Shown here one piece after another: positions 22,850-35,097 of a stretch of 64,000 nucleotides of DNA (its first letter is position 1; every line of letters begins with the position of its first letter). This DNA comes from Adiantum capillus-veneris (taxonomy: Eukaryota; Streptophyta; Polypodiopsida; Polypodiales; Pteridaceae), in contig CM043966.1 in the NCBI GenBank assembly GCA_014529385.2, forward strand, positions 102,993,087-103,057,086, given 5' to 3'. A model generated the notes under the pieces. It was not told where the DNA came from and searched no databases. It saw nothing but the letters and a program-made list of their open reading frames with translations. Made by a program: the position numbers and the translations under genes.

Positions 22850-23107
22850 GCGTCGCTATGAACGTCGCTATATAAGGCTCTACAGTGTCACTATAAACGT
22901 TGCTATAGATGGCCTGCAAACTTCGCTATAATCGTCGTTATAGACGTCGCTATATAGCGACGATTATAGCAACGCTTATAGCGACTGTTATAGAGACATT
23001 CCCGTATTGACACTGTTATCGACGCTCTTAGCAACGTCGAGGGTTATAAAAACCCAATGTATTTCCGTTGCTAAAAGCGTCACAAGAGCACACAACCTCT
23101 TGTAGTG
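22850..23107. repeat. CACTA right subterminal repeats and terminus
   Basis: GCGTCGCTAT-like motifs and their complements alternate and can fold back, ending in AAGCGTCACAAGAGC and CCTCTTGTAGTG at 23107. More degenerate than the copy at 6370-6608. Confidence 0.8.
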
Positions 23108-23448
23108 TGTTGCAGTACATGCGGTATCAGTTCCTAGCCCTCTCTGTCCAAAAAAAAATTTGTAGGTTTGGTCGTCGGAACAGAGTTCGGTATATACGCC
23201 GGTACAAGCCTCGAAAGAACCGTCGATATTAATAAAATTTCCAGCACGTGTAATTGCGAGCATATAGGTGTATATAACTGCGTGTATTTCGACGGTTATA
23301 ACTTGATATATTCCGACGGTGATTATCGGTATATACCGACGCTACGATACCTGTGTTTATTATGATGCTTATTTCAACGTATTTTACTTTTTAAAAAAAG
23401 CTTGTCTCGCCGGTATCTGCGCCAATTTTTACTCGACGTGTTGTAGTG
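23108..23448. mobile_element. Possible second CACTA-type terminus
   Basis: A different set of motifs (GTCGGTATATACCG, CGACGGTTATA, TATTCCGACGG, some palindromic) leads to CTCGACGTGTTGTAGTG at 23432-23448. In reverse this reads CACTACAACACG, a CACTA-like end of another family. It may be the right end of the older fragment at 11651-13933, with the element at 13934-23107 inserted in it. Confidence 0.5.
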
Positions 23449-25130
23449 TTTTGATACGAAGATTGATTGTCTATCATACAAAATGTTAAAACTAGGATTT
23501 GAGTTGGTTAAGTAGGCTTTGGAGATGAATTGCTTTATTATTTTTAGACATAATTATCTTTTTTTGGGAGGTAATTTGTATGCTAAGAACTCACAAATGG
23601 ATCTCAATTGTCAACCAGTGATAAAATCACAAGACCTGCCGTTTTGAGATCTATACGATAAGCATGTTGTCATAGGAGCTTTTATACTCATTGGGAACAA
23701 TTAGCTCAACATCAAAGACAAGCACAAAAAAAATGTAAAAAATACATACTATTAGCCTCTCAAAACCTCATCTTATCGTTTTTTTCTTGTGGCTTGTGAG
23801 AAGGAACAAACCAAAGGAAGTTGTAGTGCAATAGGCATTTGTGATTCAAGGGTGAAAGGAATTCATGCATAGACAAAGAGAGAAGAACTGACAACAATTA
23901 CAAGTGTGAAATTGAAGGAGACTCGGGGAGGGGTGCTACTAACATGCTAGGGGTGCTACAAAGAGATATAACCTCAAACCCCAAGCCTACATCAAACTCA
24001 AAAGTTCGCCTTGATACCCATCATCCATGAACCTCCCATCACAACCCGCCACAAACTTAGGAAGGTCACCCAAATGTTCAACAATAACATTCTCCCATAG
24101 CCAACTGCAACCTTTTGAGAATCAATCAACCTAGCTTCATTACATCCATTTTGTGGCAAGTACGAATCAAAATTTATGCCAAATTGATGGTTCTTGATTA
24201 GAAATTGGAAGGGAATGGAAGAGACACACTAAGCCCAAAGCTTGTCATTAACTTGTGCTACGCATGCTTTTGCATGTTCTCCCAATGCCAACTTTTTGCT
24301 TAATCCCACATGCCTTCAACAAGTAATCAACTTTGTGGAAAGGCATGACTTTTGCAACTGATGATAACAGATTCTTTGCTCTGCCAAGGTGGTGACCAGA
24401 TTCTACAGTTAGTACATCCAAGTTTCAAGAGACAACATTCCAAGTAGAGAGCTCGTGACAATTTGTTGTACTTTCAAAAAGTATGACATTATGCATGCAA
24501 GTAGACCAAAGCATTTTCAATCAGAATATAAATGTACATGTTGATTACAGTTGGAGAGAAGCCCAATGCTCAAGAAATTTTTTCCCCCAAAAGCTTGGAA
24601 AGCCTACATATACGAAACTTTAGAGGAAAGAAATCAAGAAAACCTACATATGCACATGAGAGGAAGGCACATGTCAATAAATCAAGAAATAGGACAACTC
24701 AAGTAGTAGGCAACCAAGGTTCGTGACTCTGCTCAGCCTTGAGCTGGTTGAAAATCAAAACAACCAGTCTAAGGGAGAGGGAGAAGGAGAAAGTCCACTT
24801 GAAAAATTCAAGAAAAGAGAGTCAGATTGTAAAATATGCCGATTATTTTGGAAAATTTCCTCTTTCAATCTACTCAAAAGGGAATTTTGTATGTTTGTGG
24901 ATTGATATTTTGCAACCACTGAAGGCAATTGAGACATTCTCTCTCTTTAGGAGTGCGCATGCAAAGGGTTTCGATGGATTGCCAATCGAGTCATGAACTT
25001 CACCACCCGCTGGCAGTAAGCGCACATGTTGCAACGCCAACCGTTATCGCAATGCAAATGACAAAAATCAACTCTCTCAGTTGTGTTGTCCTCTGTTGCA
25101 GCCAATAAAGCCTTTTCCTTCCAAGAAAAC
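23449..25130. other. Unassigned spacer
   Basis: About 1.7 kb with no recognisable gene, element end or strong repeat. The frames at 24532-24996 show no known motif. Confidence 0.6.
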
Positions 25131-25135
25131 GGCTC

Positions 25136-25219
25136 TATTAGGAAATAAGACGTAGCTAAATAGATAATTGAGTAGATTACTTAATGGAGAGAGACAGATT
25201 TACATACACGAGATTATAG

Positions 25220-25254
<35 letters not shown>

Positions 25255-25906
25255 CACGATATACGTGGTTCACCCAATGTGGGCTACGTCCACGGGAAAG
25301 CAGCCACTCAATGGCTTTAGTACTTCAAAACAAGAAGTAATTTACAAAGGGATTATACCCTTAATGGAGCTCCCGCCTTGCTTCACTCTTACCACCTCAC
25401 ACTCACCTTGTTGCATCAACTTCACACTATGAAATGTGTGTAGAAATGGCCTCCTTTTATAGGCCAAAAGGGCTACCCTCTCTTATGAGAGACAGCCATG
25501 TGTAGCCGCCCTTGTGCGAATAAGTCCAAATCGGCCCCTTCAATCCGCCCATGTGTGGCCGCCCTTGAGAAGACAAGTCCGCTTTTGAATTCGGCCACCG
25601 GCCATTGAATTCGACCAAAGGCCACCGGCCATTGACTTCCGACCACCGGCCATCGGCCATTGACTACCGGCCGCCGTCCGGCCATAATATTCCGGCGAAA
25701 AAGAATATTTCGGTGAAAAAAAAAGTCTCGGGGGCCTCCGCCCCCGAGGCCTTTAAAGTTGCCCCTGATTCTTGTCCGTGAAAATTTTGGTTTCCGCTGA
25801 GTCATTTTCCTTCATGCACGATGGCTTCTCCTCATAATGGGGGCCTTACAAATGTGCGCTTTTACCACAGAAAATTACAAGGGTAAATCAGGCTCCATAC
25901 TTAATA
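25136..25906 (-). repeat. 3' LTR of the copia element
   Basis: Nearly identical to 29940-30708, but its outer dinucleotides are TA...TA instead of TG...CA, one G-to-A and one C-to-T change on the plus strand. It contains a (GA)n run (25221-25250), GGCCACCGGCCATTGA-type tandem units (about 25590-25685) and a GC-rich hairpin at 25727-25748. Confidence 0.95.
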
Positions 25907-25920
25907 ATCTCCCACTTGGA
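25907..25920 (-). other. Polypurine tract of the copia element
   Basis: Reads as CCAAGTGGGAGAT on the element strand, directly beside the 3' LTR; the typical copia plus-strand primer. Confidence 0.85.
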
Positions 25921-25966
25921 GACTGATCTCCAAACCAAACCTGTGACTGCTTTCCATTCTGGCTTC

Positions 25967-28900
25967 TTATCCTTGAATGCCGATTGAAGATGAGCAAAAG
26001 CTCAACTTCTCCTTGTTGACCACCTTTGTAAACATGTCTGCAGGATTTTCACTTGTATGCACCTTTCCTAGCTTTAGTTGTCCCTCTTCCAAAAGAGTGC
26101 GTATGAAGTGATATCTCACCTCAATGTGCTTCGTCCTTGAATGAAAGGCTGAGTTCTTTGCAAGATGGATAGCGCTTTGGCTATCACTCTACAAGACACG
26201 ATTGTCTTGTTTGAATCCAAGCTCTTCTAAGAATCTGTGAAGCCACATAATTTCTTTGCTTGCCTCTGTCATTGCTACATACTCTGCTTCCGTGGTAGAA
26301 AGTGAAACCACTTTCTGCAGCTTTGAAGCCCAGCTTACTACTGTGCCTCCAACCGTGAACACATCTCCAGTAGTGCTCCTTCGAGTATCTTTGTCACCTG
26401 CCATATCTGCATCAGTATACCCTTCTAGAAAAATATCAGTTTCTCCAAAATACAAAGCATTTGTTGTTGTTCCTTTTAGATACCTAAGTATCCACTTCAC
26501 AGCTTGCCAATGCTCTTTACCTGGGTTGTCCATGAACCTACTCACAACTCCCACTGCATGTGCAATGTCTGGCCTTGTCCAGACCATAGCATACATTAGA
26601 GAACCTACCGCTGCAGCATATGGAACTTTAGACATATAGGCTATCTCCTCTTGTGTCTTTGGACACATATCCTTCGTTAGTTTAAAATGACCAGCCAAAG
26701 GTGTAGAAACTGGTTTTGCATTTTGCATTGCAAACCTTTCTAGTACCTTCTTGATGTAATCTTCTTGAGATAGCTTTATTGTCTTCTTCGTCCTGTCCCT
26801 TGATATTTTCATACCAAGTATCCTCTTTGCAGCACCTAAATCTTTCATTGAAAAAGATTTGGACAGCTCCTCTTTTAGGTCTTTGATGTCCTGCATGTTA
26901 GCACTTGCAATCAACATGTCATCAATATACAACATTAGGATGATGAATTTCCCATCTCCCAAATTCTTCGTGTAGACGCAGTGATCCGAGTTGCATCTTG
27001 TGAATCCATGATCCAACATCCATCGATCAAACTTCAAGTACCATTGTCTTGATGCTTGCTTTAAACCATACAAGCTCTTCTTTAATCTGCAAACCATTTT
27101 CTCCTTACCTTTTACTTCATACCCCTTTGGTTGAAGCATGTAGATTTCCTCCTCTAAGTCACCGTGAGGGAATGCCGTATTTAGATCCATTTGCTCGAGA
27201 TTTAGATCATGAGCAGCCATAAGGCTTAAGACAAGCCTAATTGAGTTCATTTTTACAACAGGAGAAAATATTTCATTGAAGTCAATACCTTTCTTTTGAG
27301 AAAAACCTTTTACCACAAGCCTAAACTTGTACCTTTTCTTCCCACCTTCTTCTTCCTTTAGCTTGTACACCCATTTGTTTTGAAGTGCCCGCTTACCTTT
27401 AGGCAACTCAACCAACTCTCATGTTTGGTTGCGATGTAGTGAGTCCATCTCCACTTGCATGCCCATCTCCACTTGCATGCTCTTCGTCCATTCTTCTTTG
27501 GATTCATGTTGCATAGCTTCTTCATATGATTCCGACACTCCATAATCTGAGATCAAGAGATGGTTGAAGGAAGGAACAAACCTTTCTGGAGGTCTACTTG
27601 CTCTTGTAGATCTTCGGGGAATAGGTTGAGGCTCCTCATTTGGTTGACGTTGTTGCACATTGTCACCGTTTGCAGTCCTTGAGTCTTCACTGTCCTCAAG
27701 CTCCATGTACTCATCACCTGTTTCTTTTATTTGTTTTCTTTCCAAGTAATCTTTGTACATATTTTGTTCGTTAAAAATTACATCCCTACTCCTTAAGATT
27801 TTACCATTTTCAGGATTCCATAGGCGATACCCAAAGTCTCCTTCTCCATAGCCAATGAAGAAACACTTTTTGGACTTTGCATCTAACTTTGATCTTAGGC
27901 TTCTATCTATGTGCATGAAAGCCTCACACCCAAACACTTTGAGAAATGCATAATTCACCGGTTTACCTGTCCATGCCTCTTCTGGAACTCCCCCATCCAA
28001 TGCCGTTGAGGGTGACCAATTGATTAAGTACACAGACGTACTTACAGCTTCCGCCCAAAGCTCAAGCGGTAGGCCTACATGTAGCCGCATGCTTCGTGCT
28101 CGTTCCATGATTGTCCTGTTCATCCTTTCCGAAATCCCATTTTGTTGAGGTGTCCTTGGGGTTGTCCTTTGCCTCCGAATGCCATTGCTAGCACAAAAGC
28201 TTTCAAAAGCTTGGCTGCAATATTCGCCTCCATTGTCGGATCTGAGGCATTTAACCTTGGTACCTGTTTCATTCTCCACAAAGGCTTTCCACCTTTGAAA
28301 TATGGAAAATACATCGGATTTATTCTTCATGACATAAACCCATGTTTTTCTAGTCGCATCGTCTATGAATGTTACATAGTACAATGAGCCACCAAGTGAT
28401 GGTGTACTTGCAGGACCCCAAACATTAGAATGAACCAACTCAAGTTTTTTATTTTTTCTTTCATTTCCTGATTTTTGAAATTTTACCCTCTTTTGTTTAC
28501 CATAAACACAATCTTCACAGAACTCTAAGTCCACTTCTTTCAAACCTGGTAGAAGCTTCTTTGTTTGAAGGATTTGCATTCCTTTGGCACTCATATGCCC
28601 AAGTCGGTAGTGCCACACCGCACTGTCAACTTCTGTAGTTGCTGCACAAGCTGAAGGTTGCGTTCTAACAGTACACAAGTAAAGTGTACCGACTTTTTCA
28701 CCCTTGGCAACCACCAAAGATCCCTTTGAGATCTTCCACCGTTTGTTTCCGAATGCAATGTTGTGACCTTCATCGTCCAATTGTCCTGTAGAGATCAAAT
28801 TTTTGTGAAGAGAAGGAACATGCCTAACATCTTTAAGCTTCCATTCATTTCCGTTAGCAGTTTTGACAGAAACTGTACCTTTGCCGACAATCTCACAAGC

Positions 28901-29875
28901 TTTATCATCTCCCAAGTATACATACCCAAAATTACCTTTGGTGTAGTCTTGGAAATGTTGCTTGTGTGGTGTCGCATGGAATGAAGCCCCGGAATCTACT
29001 ATCCAGGAATTAGACACATTGTCTAATGAGAGAATTAGAGCATCTTGCTCTACTTTACCTGCCACATTGGCCTCCGATGTTGGCTTGTTGTCTTGAGACT
29101 CTGTCTCCTTCTTCTTCTTGGACCAGCAATCCTTCTTGACGTGGCCTTTCTTGCCGCAGTTCCAACATTCAAGAACTGACTTTGTGCGTGACTTGCTCCG
29201 CCTTGAGCGATCACGACCCTTTTGGTTTTTGAACCTCTCCTTAGGCCTTCCTCTTGTTTCCACTAATAGTCCAGCACTTGATGATTCTCCTGTGCTTCTC
29301 CTTCGCATTTCCTCGCTTAGGAGAACACCCACAACATCATCAAACTTAACAGTATTTGTGCCAGAGATAGAATTACTTACAGCCATCACAAGGCTGTCCC
29401 AACTATCCGGTAGAGATGATAGTAAAAGGAGAGCTCGCACTTTGTCATCGAAATTGATTTTCACTGATCGAAGTTAACTTATGTTTGTGTTAAAGTCATT
29501 TAGGTGTTCTGCAACTGAACCATTCTCTGCCATCTTTAGATTGAACAAGCGCTTCATAAGAAATACCTTATTGGATGCCGATGGTTTCTCGTAGAAGTCG
29601 TCAAGTGACTTCATCAAGTCCTCCGTGGTCTTCATCTCCGAAACATTGAAGGCCACCGTTGACGCCAAGCTTAACCGGATTGTTCCCAGTGCCTTTCGAT
29701 CAAGGACAATCCATGCTTCATCTGCCATTGTTGCGGGCTTCTTCGCAATACCGCCTAGTGGCAAATAGAGGTCCTTCTGGTAGAGATAGTCTTCAATCTG
29801 CATCTTCCAATGTTGGTAGTTTTTGCCGTTGAACTTCTCAATCTTGAGCTTCCCTTCCTCCGCCATAACTCCCAC
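25967..29875 (-). pseudogene. Copia Gag-Pol polyprotein with three stop codons
   Basis: A single frame of 1303 codons. In order: UBN2-like Gag (starts MGVMAEEGKLKIEKFNGKN), zinc knuckle CWNCGKKGHVKKDC, protease active site VDSGAS, pre-integrase HYRLGHMS, integrase (DDAT; SDNGGEY; GISERMNRT), RT with FSPVVKMNSIRLVLSL and YIDDM, then RNase H with GYTDADMAGDKDTRRS, and the C-terminal TKHIEVRYHFIR region. Stops interrupt it at 29474-29476 (TAA, in Gag), 27419-27421 (TGA, between integrase and RT) and 26189-26191 (TAG, in RNase H). No indel breaks the frame. All domains are present, so the element lost function only through point changes. Confidence 0.93.
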
Positions 29876-29925
29876 TCAATTCAAGGAATTCTTTCCTTGA
29901 GATAATTTAGCTACGAGCAAACCTT

Positions 29926-29937
29926 GCTCTGATACCA
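29926..29937 (-). other. Primer binding site, initiator tRNA-Met type
   Basis: Reads TGGTATCAGAGC on the element strand, two bases from the 5' LTR; the standard plant copia primer site. Confidence 0.92.
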
Positions 29938-29939
29938 GT

Positions 29940-30708
29940 TGTTAGGAAATAAGACGTAGCTAAATAGATAATTGAGCAGATTACTTAATGGAGAGAGACA
30001 GATTTACATACACGAGATTATAGAGTAGAGAGAGAGAGAGAGAGAGAGAGAGTACACACGATATACGTGGTTCACCCAATGTGGGCTACGTCCACGGGAA
30101 AGCAGCCACTCAATGGCTTTAGTACTTCAAAACAAGAAGTAATTTACAAAGGGATTATACCCTTAATGGAGCTCCCGCCTTGCTTCACTCTCACCACCTC
30201 ACACTCACCTTGTTGCATCAACTTCACACTATGAAATGTGTGTAGAAATGGCCTCCTTTTATAGGCCAAAAGGGCTACCCTCTCTTATGAGAGACAGCCA
30301 TGTGTAGCCGCCCTTGTGCGAATAAGTCCAAATCGGACCCTCCAATCCGCCCATGTGTGGCCGCCCTTGAGAAGACAAGTCCGCTTTTGAATTCGGCCAC
30401 CGGCCATTGAATTCGACCAAAGGCCACCGGCCATTGACTTCCGACCACCGGCCATCGGCCATTGACTACCGGCCGCCGTCCGGCCATAATATTCCGGCGA
30501 AAAAGAATATTCCGGTGAAAAAAAAAGTCTCGGGGGCCTCCGCCCCCGAGGCCTTTAAAGTTGCCCCTGATTCTTGTCCGTGAAAATTTTGGTTTCCGCT
30601 GAGTCATTTTCCTTCACGCACGATGGCTTCTCCTCATAATGGGGGCCTTACAAATGTGCGCTTTTACCACAGAAAATTACAAGGGTAAATCAGGCTCCAT
30701 ACTTAACA
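29940..30708 (-). repeat. 5' LTR of the copia element
   Basis: 769 bp with intact TGTTAG...TTAACA ends. Carries the same (GA)n run, GGCC-rich tandem units and GC hairpin as its partner, so these are LTR features rather than local mutations. Confidence 0.95.
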
Positions 30709-30713
30709 GGCTC

Positions 30714-30848
30714 TCACCATGTGTGACTATTAAGGCAATTGGGGTGACGTTTTGATGCCGATGGTGAGTCATTGTGGCTAGGTGTAGGGGCGTGGGGGGA
30801 CTATGGTGGTCTCAAAGCACTTTCTGGCCAAGAGAAGCCACTGCATAT

Positions 30849-30903
<55 letters not shown>

Positions 30904-31447
30904 AAAGTTGCCTACTAATGCAGACAATAATTGAACTCTTTGATTATAGAGCCCTTTGTCGAGAAATTGACCCCAGAAAACAATGCTCATGCCGTGCTAC
31001 AACCTACTGCATGAAGTTGAAGGGAAATGAGCAAAAGACTTGTGTCATAACCTTGTTTGTTTGCCATTATATATTCTTGGCTCGCATGACTGTGACAACT
31101 CCACCTTGTTATACCCTTGTAAAATAGCTGCAGGACCTCTTTCTCTATCTCATTCTGACACAAGACAAAAGTGACAATTTTTCGAGAGTCAGGTGCATGT
31201 CATGCACTAGGGCAGGCAAGTGAAGCCCAGGTTGATTTGGCGTGCACTCATTCGTCGTTGCAAAAAGAGAAAGTTGGCCATGAGAGGATGTCAAAGCAAA
31301 TCACGCTTGGGCTGGCCACACTTGCAAATCACACTTGGGCGGGCGTCCCAATGTGACAAGGGCCTTGCATACAGATATTAAGAACACAAGTTTTTGCACA
31401 TAAGCTGTGTAGTTGCTTGAAACATGATGGTGATGGCTGCAGATAGC

Positions 31448-31532
<85 letters not shown>

Positions 31533-31749
31533 CCCCCCCCCCTCCCACAACCTGAGATCAACACTATCAAGTAACGATTGATATGAGATAGATACAGTTG
31601 TGAGGATGTGCAAAGCAACAGAGTGGCTGCTGTAAATCAAAGTGAGTGCAAAGGTGATGAGACCAAGCTATATGCAGACGAGGGATGAACGTCCGTTTTC
31701 CAACTTGAGAGCACGTGCTGCAATAAATTGATGCAGCTTCTACTGTGTG

Positions 31750-31819
<70 letters not shown>

Positions 31820-31829
31820 CAAAATGTGA
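30714..31829. other. Spacer with three long microsatellites
   Basis: No gene recognised. Holds (CT)n at about 30850-30900, (CT)n of about 40 units followed by a C12 tract at 31449-31542, and (GA)n at 31753-31817. The frames across these are repeat artefacts. Confidence 0.7.
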
Positions 31830-32890
<1,061 letters not shown>

Positions 32891-33306
32891 TCATAACCAT
32901 CATCCTCCCTGTGTCTGTACGACACCCTGATCTTGTGCTTCTACCCTTTGCACTCCACCCTGAATCTCCTGCCTCTTTGAGAAGACCTCATCATAACCTC
33001 TGATAAATGATATATGCCATGGTAATATGAGCTTTCAACTCCGAAAGAGCCTCCATATCTGAAGGAGGAACCGAGGGCACATTCACAGACAGGCTCAACT
33101 CTCTCCGCCCAGTGCCTAGCACATCAAGGCTCCCGCTTTCCAAGGCTACATTGCTGATCGTGTCTGAGACGTATGACACATCTGGCTATTGCCCGTCGGG
33201 CACTATATCATAGACACCATGCTTAACATCATACTACATTTCTCAAAAGGGAAACTTGTTGCCTTGCTTTGCACATGCAGAGAAGACATTGCTCAATCCC
33301 ACCCCG

Positions 33307-33408
<102 letters not shown>

Positions 33409-33891
33409 TTAGCTACAGACAAGGTCGACCATGTCGAGCACATCAGAGGGGGAGAGAGAACACCTGTAATTCCCTAGAGGTTGCAAGAAAGATGAGCTGA
33501 ATTATTAAAAGAAGATTCAGCACATAAAGCCACACTTCTACTATTGGTAACATTTTTAACCACACTCAATAGCCCACTACCTCAAAAATTGAGAAGATAA
33601 TAATGAGGGTATGCAAAGCTGTATCTTTATAGATCTTTTTAATGAGTGTATGCTTTACAACCAATCAATCAAAAAACAATACATTTTTTAAAAACAATTT
33701 CTCTTTTTTCATTAGAAACAGAAAGTTAATGCTAACAATGGTATGCCTTTTTTATATTATAGCTACTTACTATTCCCCACATGGCTAAAAAGACAGAACA
33801 ATAGCCATTGTAAATTAAAATTCCAAATAATAATGGAAGATTCATTTAGCTAATGTTGTGGTCCATATATGCTTATCAGCTCCCATTTTAC

Positions 33892-34069
33892 CTGCCCTTT
33901 CTCAATCTTCTCATTGCAACTCTTGCATGCTGCTCGTGAGCTCTTCGCGGCATCTGCAACTCCCTTTGCAGAATCTCCACCATCACTTGGGGCTGAATTT
34001 TCAATATAAGCACGAACTTTTTGCTGATCGTCCCATCGAAGATTATCAAGACCTTCAATGTCTTCCAGC
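33892..34069 (-). pseudogene. PARP1-like exon: linker and start of zinc finger 2
   Basis: A 178-nt exon with a good acceptor (CTATCTAG) and donor (GTAAAA). It encodes LEDIEGLDNLRWDDQQKVR, a Gly/Ser/Asp linker, then SSRAACKSCNEKIEKGQ, the first Cys pair of the second zinc finger of plant poly(ADP-ribose) polymerase 1, which recognises DNA breaks. It joins in phase to the upstream exon at 53725-53676, now 19.6 kb away because of the retroelement. No continuation of finger 2 (WYHPxCF) and no catalytic domain is seen below 33892, so the gene is at best a 5' fragment in this window. Confidence 0.7.
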
Positions 34070-34137
34070 CTAGATAGAAAGAAAATTACCATTGGAAAGA
34101 TGTTGTTCATAGGCTCAATGCATTGTAAGACGCTATA

Positions 34138-35049
34138 TGTTTTAGGGCAAAACTACTCCCCTGTTCATACTCACGAGCACGACACAGACAACATAGTTAT
34201 CATACGATGACACGACTAACCTGTAGGTGCACGTAGGCAATCTCGTTAGCTTGTCAGGCTGAGACCAATCTACACATACGCACTTTTATGATGCATCAAT
34301 CATTAACCCTGGCCCACTCTATCCCTAAACGCTCACAACACCGTTTACACTTCCAATGAACTCGGAATCGCATCAAACTTACTAGGCACCATCCTCTCAC
34401 TAGGATATACTTACCTATAAGTCTAATCTCACCAGATTTGAACCCTAGTTATCTCGAATACAGTCGCGATAGACTAACAGGTCATAATCCAAAAGTGGGC
34501 GAAACTTAAGTTTATGAGTATCTATGTGTAGCTAATCTCTTTCTCATTCCATAAAGCACTTGATTACTGAAAACAGACACTGTTTGTGCTACTTACAAGC
34601 AAAACAAGCTCGAGGAAGGATCGATCGCGATCAGCACGAAATGGTGAATGCGTGGCGTGGGCGCGTAGCTCTCGGAGAGACTACCGCGATGGTGTGGTCA
34701 CGTCGTGAATCCGGTGAGGGAGAAGCGCGTAGCGAAGAGGATAAGACACACTCACTCTCTCTCTCTCTCTCTCAGACTTGTACGACACAGAATTAATATT
34801 CAAATGTTATTCAAAAATGGTTCTAAGGTGACTTTTATACTTTAGTCACCTTAGCTCAAAAATGTACATGGGGTTCTCTTACTCCTTATTACAAAGTGGG
34901 AACAAATCCGAGTCCTGACTAACTGATTAATCTTTACATAACCCAGACGAATGGATCAAAATGATAAGACGTTTTTGACATAAAATGGGAATTTGATATG
35001 CTTTACAAGATGGGCTCATTACAACAGTTGGACCAATGGGGCTCCAACA
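34138..35049 (-). repeat. 3' LTR of the giant Ty3-type element
   Basis: 912 bp. Includes a short (CT)n run near 34756-34773 and a half-copy (GTCGCGATAGAC, 34463-34474) of the palindrome found in the internal region. Confidence 0.95.
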
Positions 35050-35063
35050 CTCCCCCCCTCCTA
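35050..35063 (-). other. Terminal polypurine tract
   Basis: CTCCCCCCCTCCTA on the plus strand, immediately inside the 3' LTR. An identical 14-mer occurs internally at 41138-41151. Confidence 0.85.
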
Positions 35064-35097
35064 ATTCATGTCTACCACGACATGATCGTCTTTGTCT

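Larger units (their letters stand above)
13934..23107 (+). mobile_element. CACTA (En/Spm-type) transposon, end to end
   Basis: The left end CACTACAAGAGGT at 13934 matches the inverted right end ACCTCTTGTAGTG at 23095-23107. Both sides have AGCGACGC-type subterminal repeats. Inside, in the usual order, are a tnp2 transposase gene (16937-20659) and a Ptta/En-Spm accessory gene (21135-22451), both broken. Expected 3-bp target duplications do not match (AGC on the left, TGT on the right), so the ends may come from different insertions or one flank has changed. This copy should not move by itself. Confidence 0.75.
25136..30708 (-). mobile_element. Complete Ty1/copia retrotransposon
   Basis: LTRs of about 770 bp at 25136-25906 and 29940-30708 are almost identical. 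The 5-bp duplication GGCTC is at 25131-25135 and 30709-30713. A tRNA-iMet-type primer site and a polypurine tract orient it to the minus strand. One polyprotein frame (29875-25967) covers gag, protease, integrase, RT and RNase H in copia order. Three stop codons interrupt it without any frameshift, so the copy is probably recent but defective. Confidence 0.97.

Noticed and set aside
33840-33891. Continuation of the PARP exon to a stop at 33850
   Set aside because: A GTAAAA donor follows KIEKGQ exactly where plant PARP1 sequence departs; the remaining codons look like intron.
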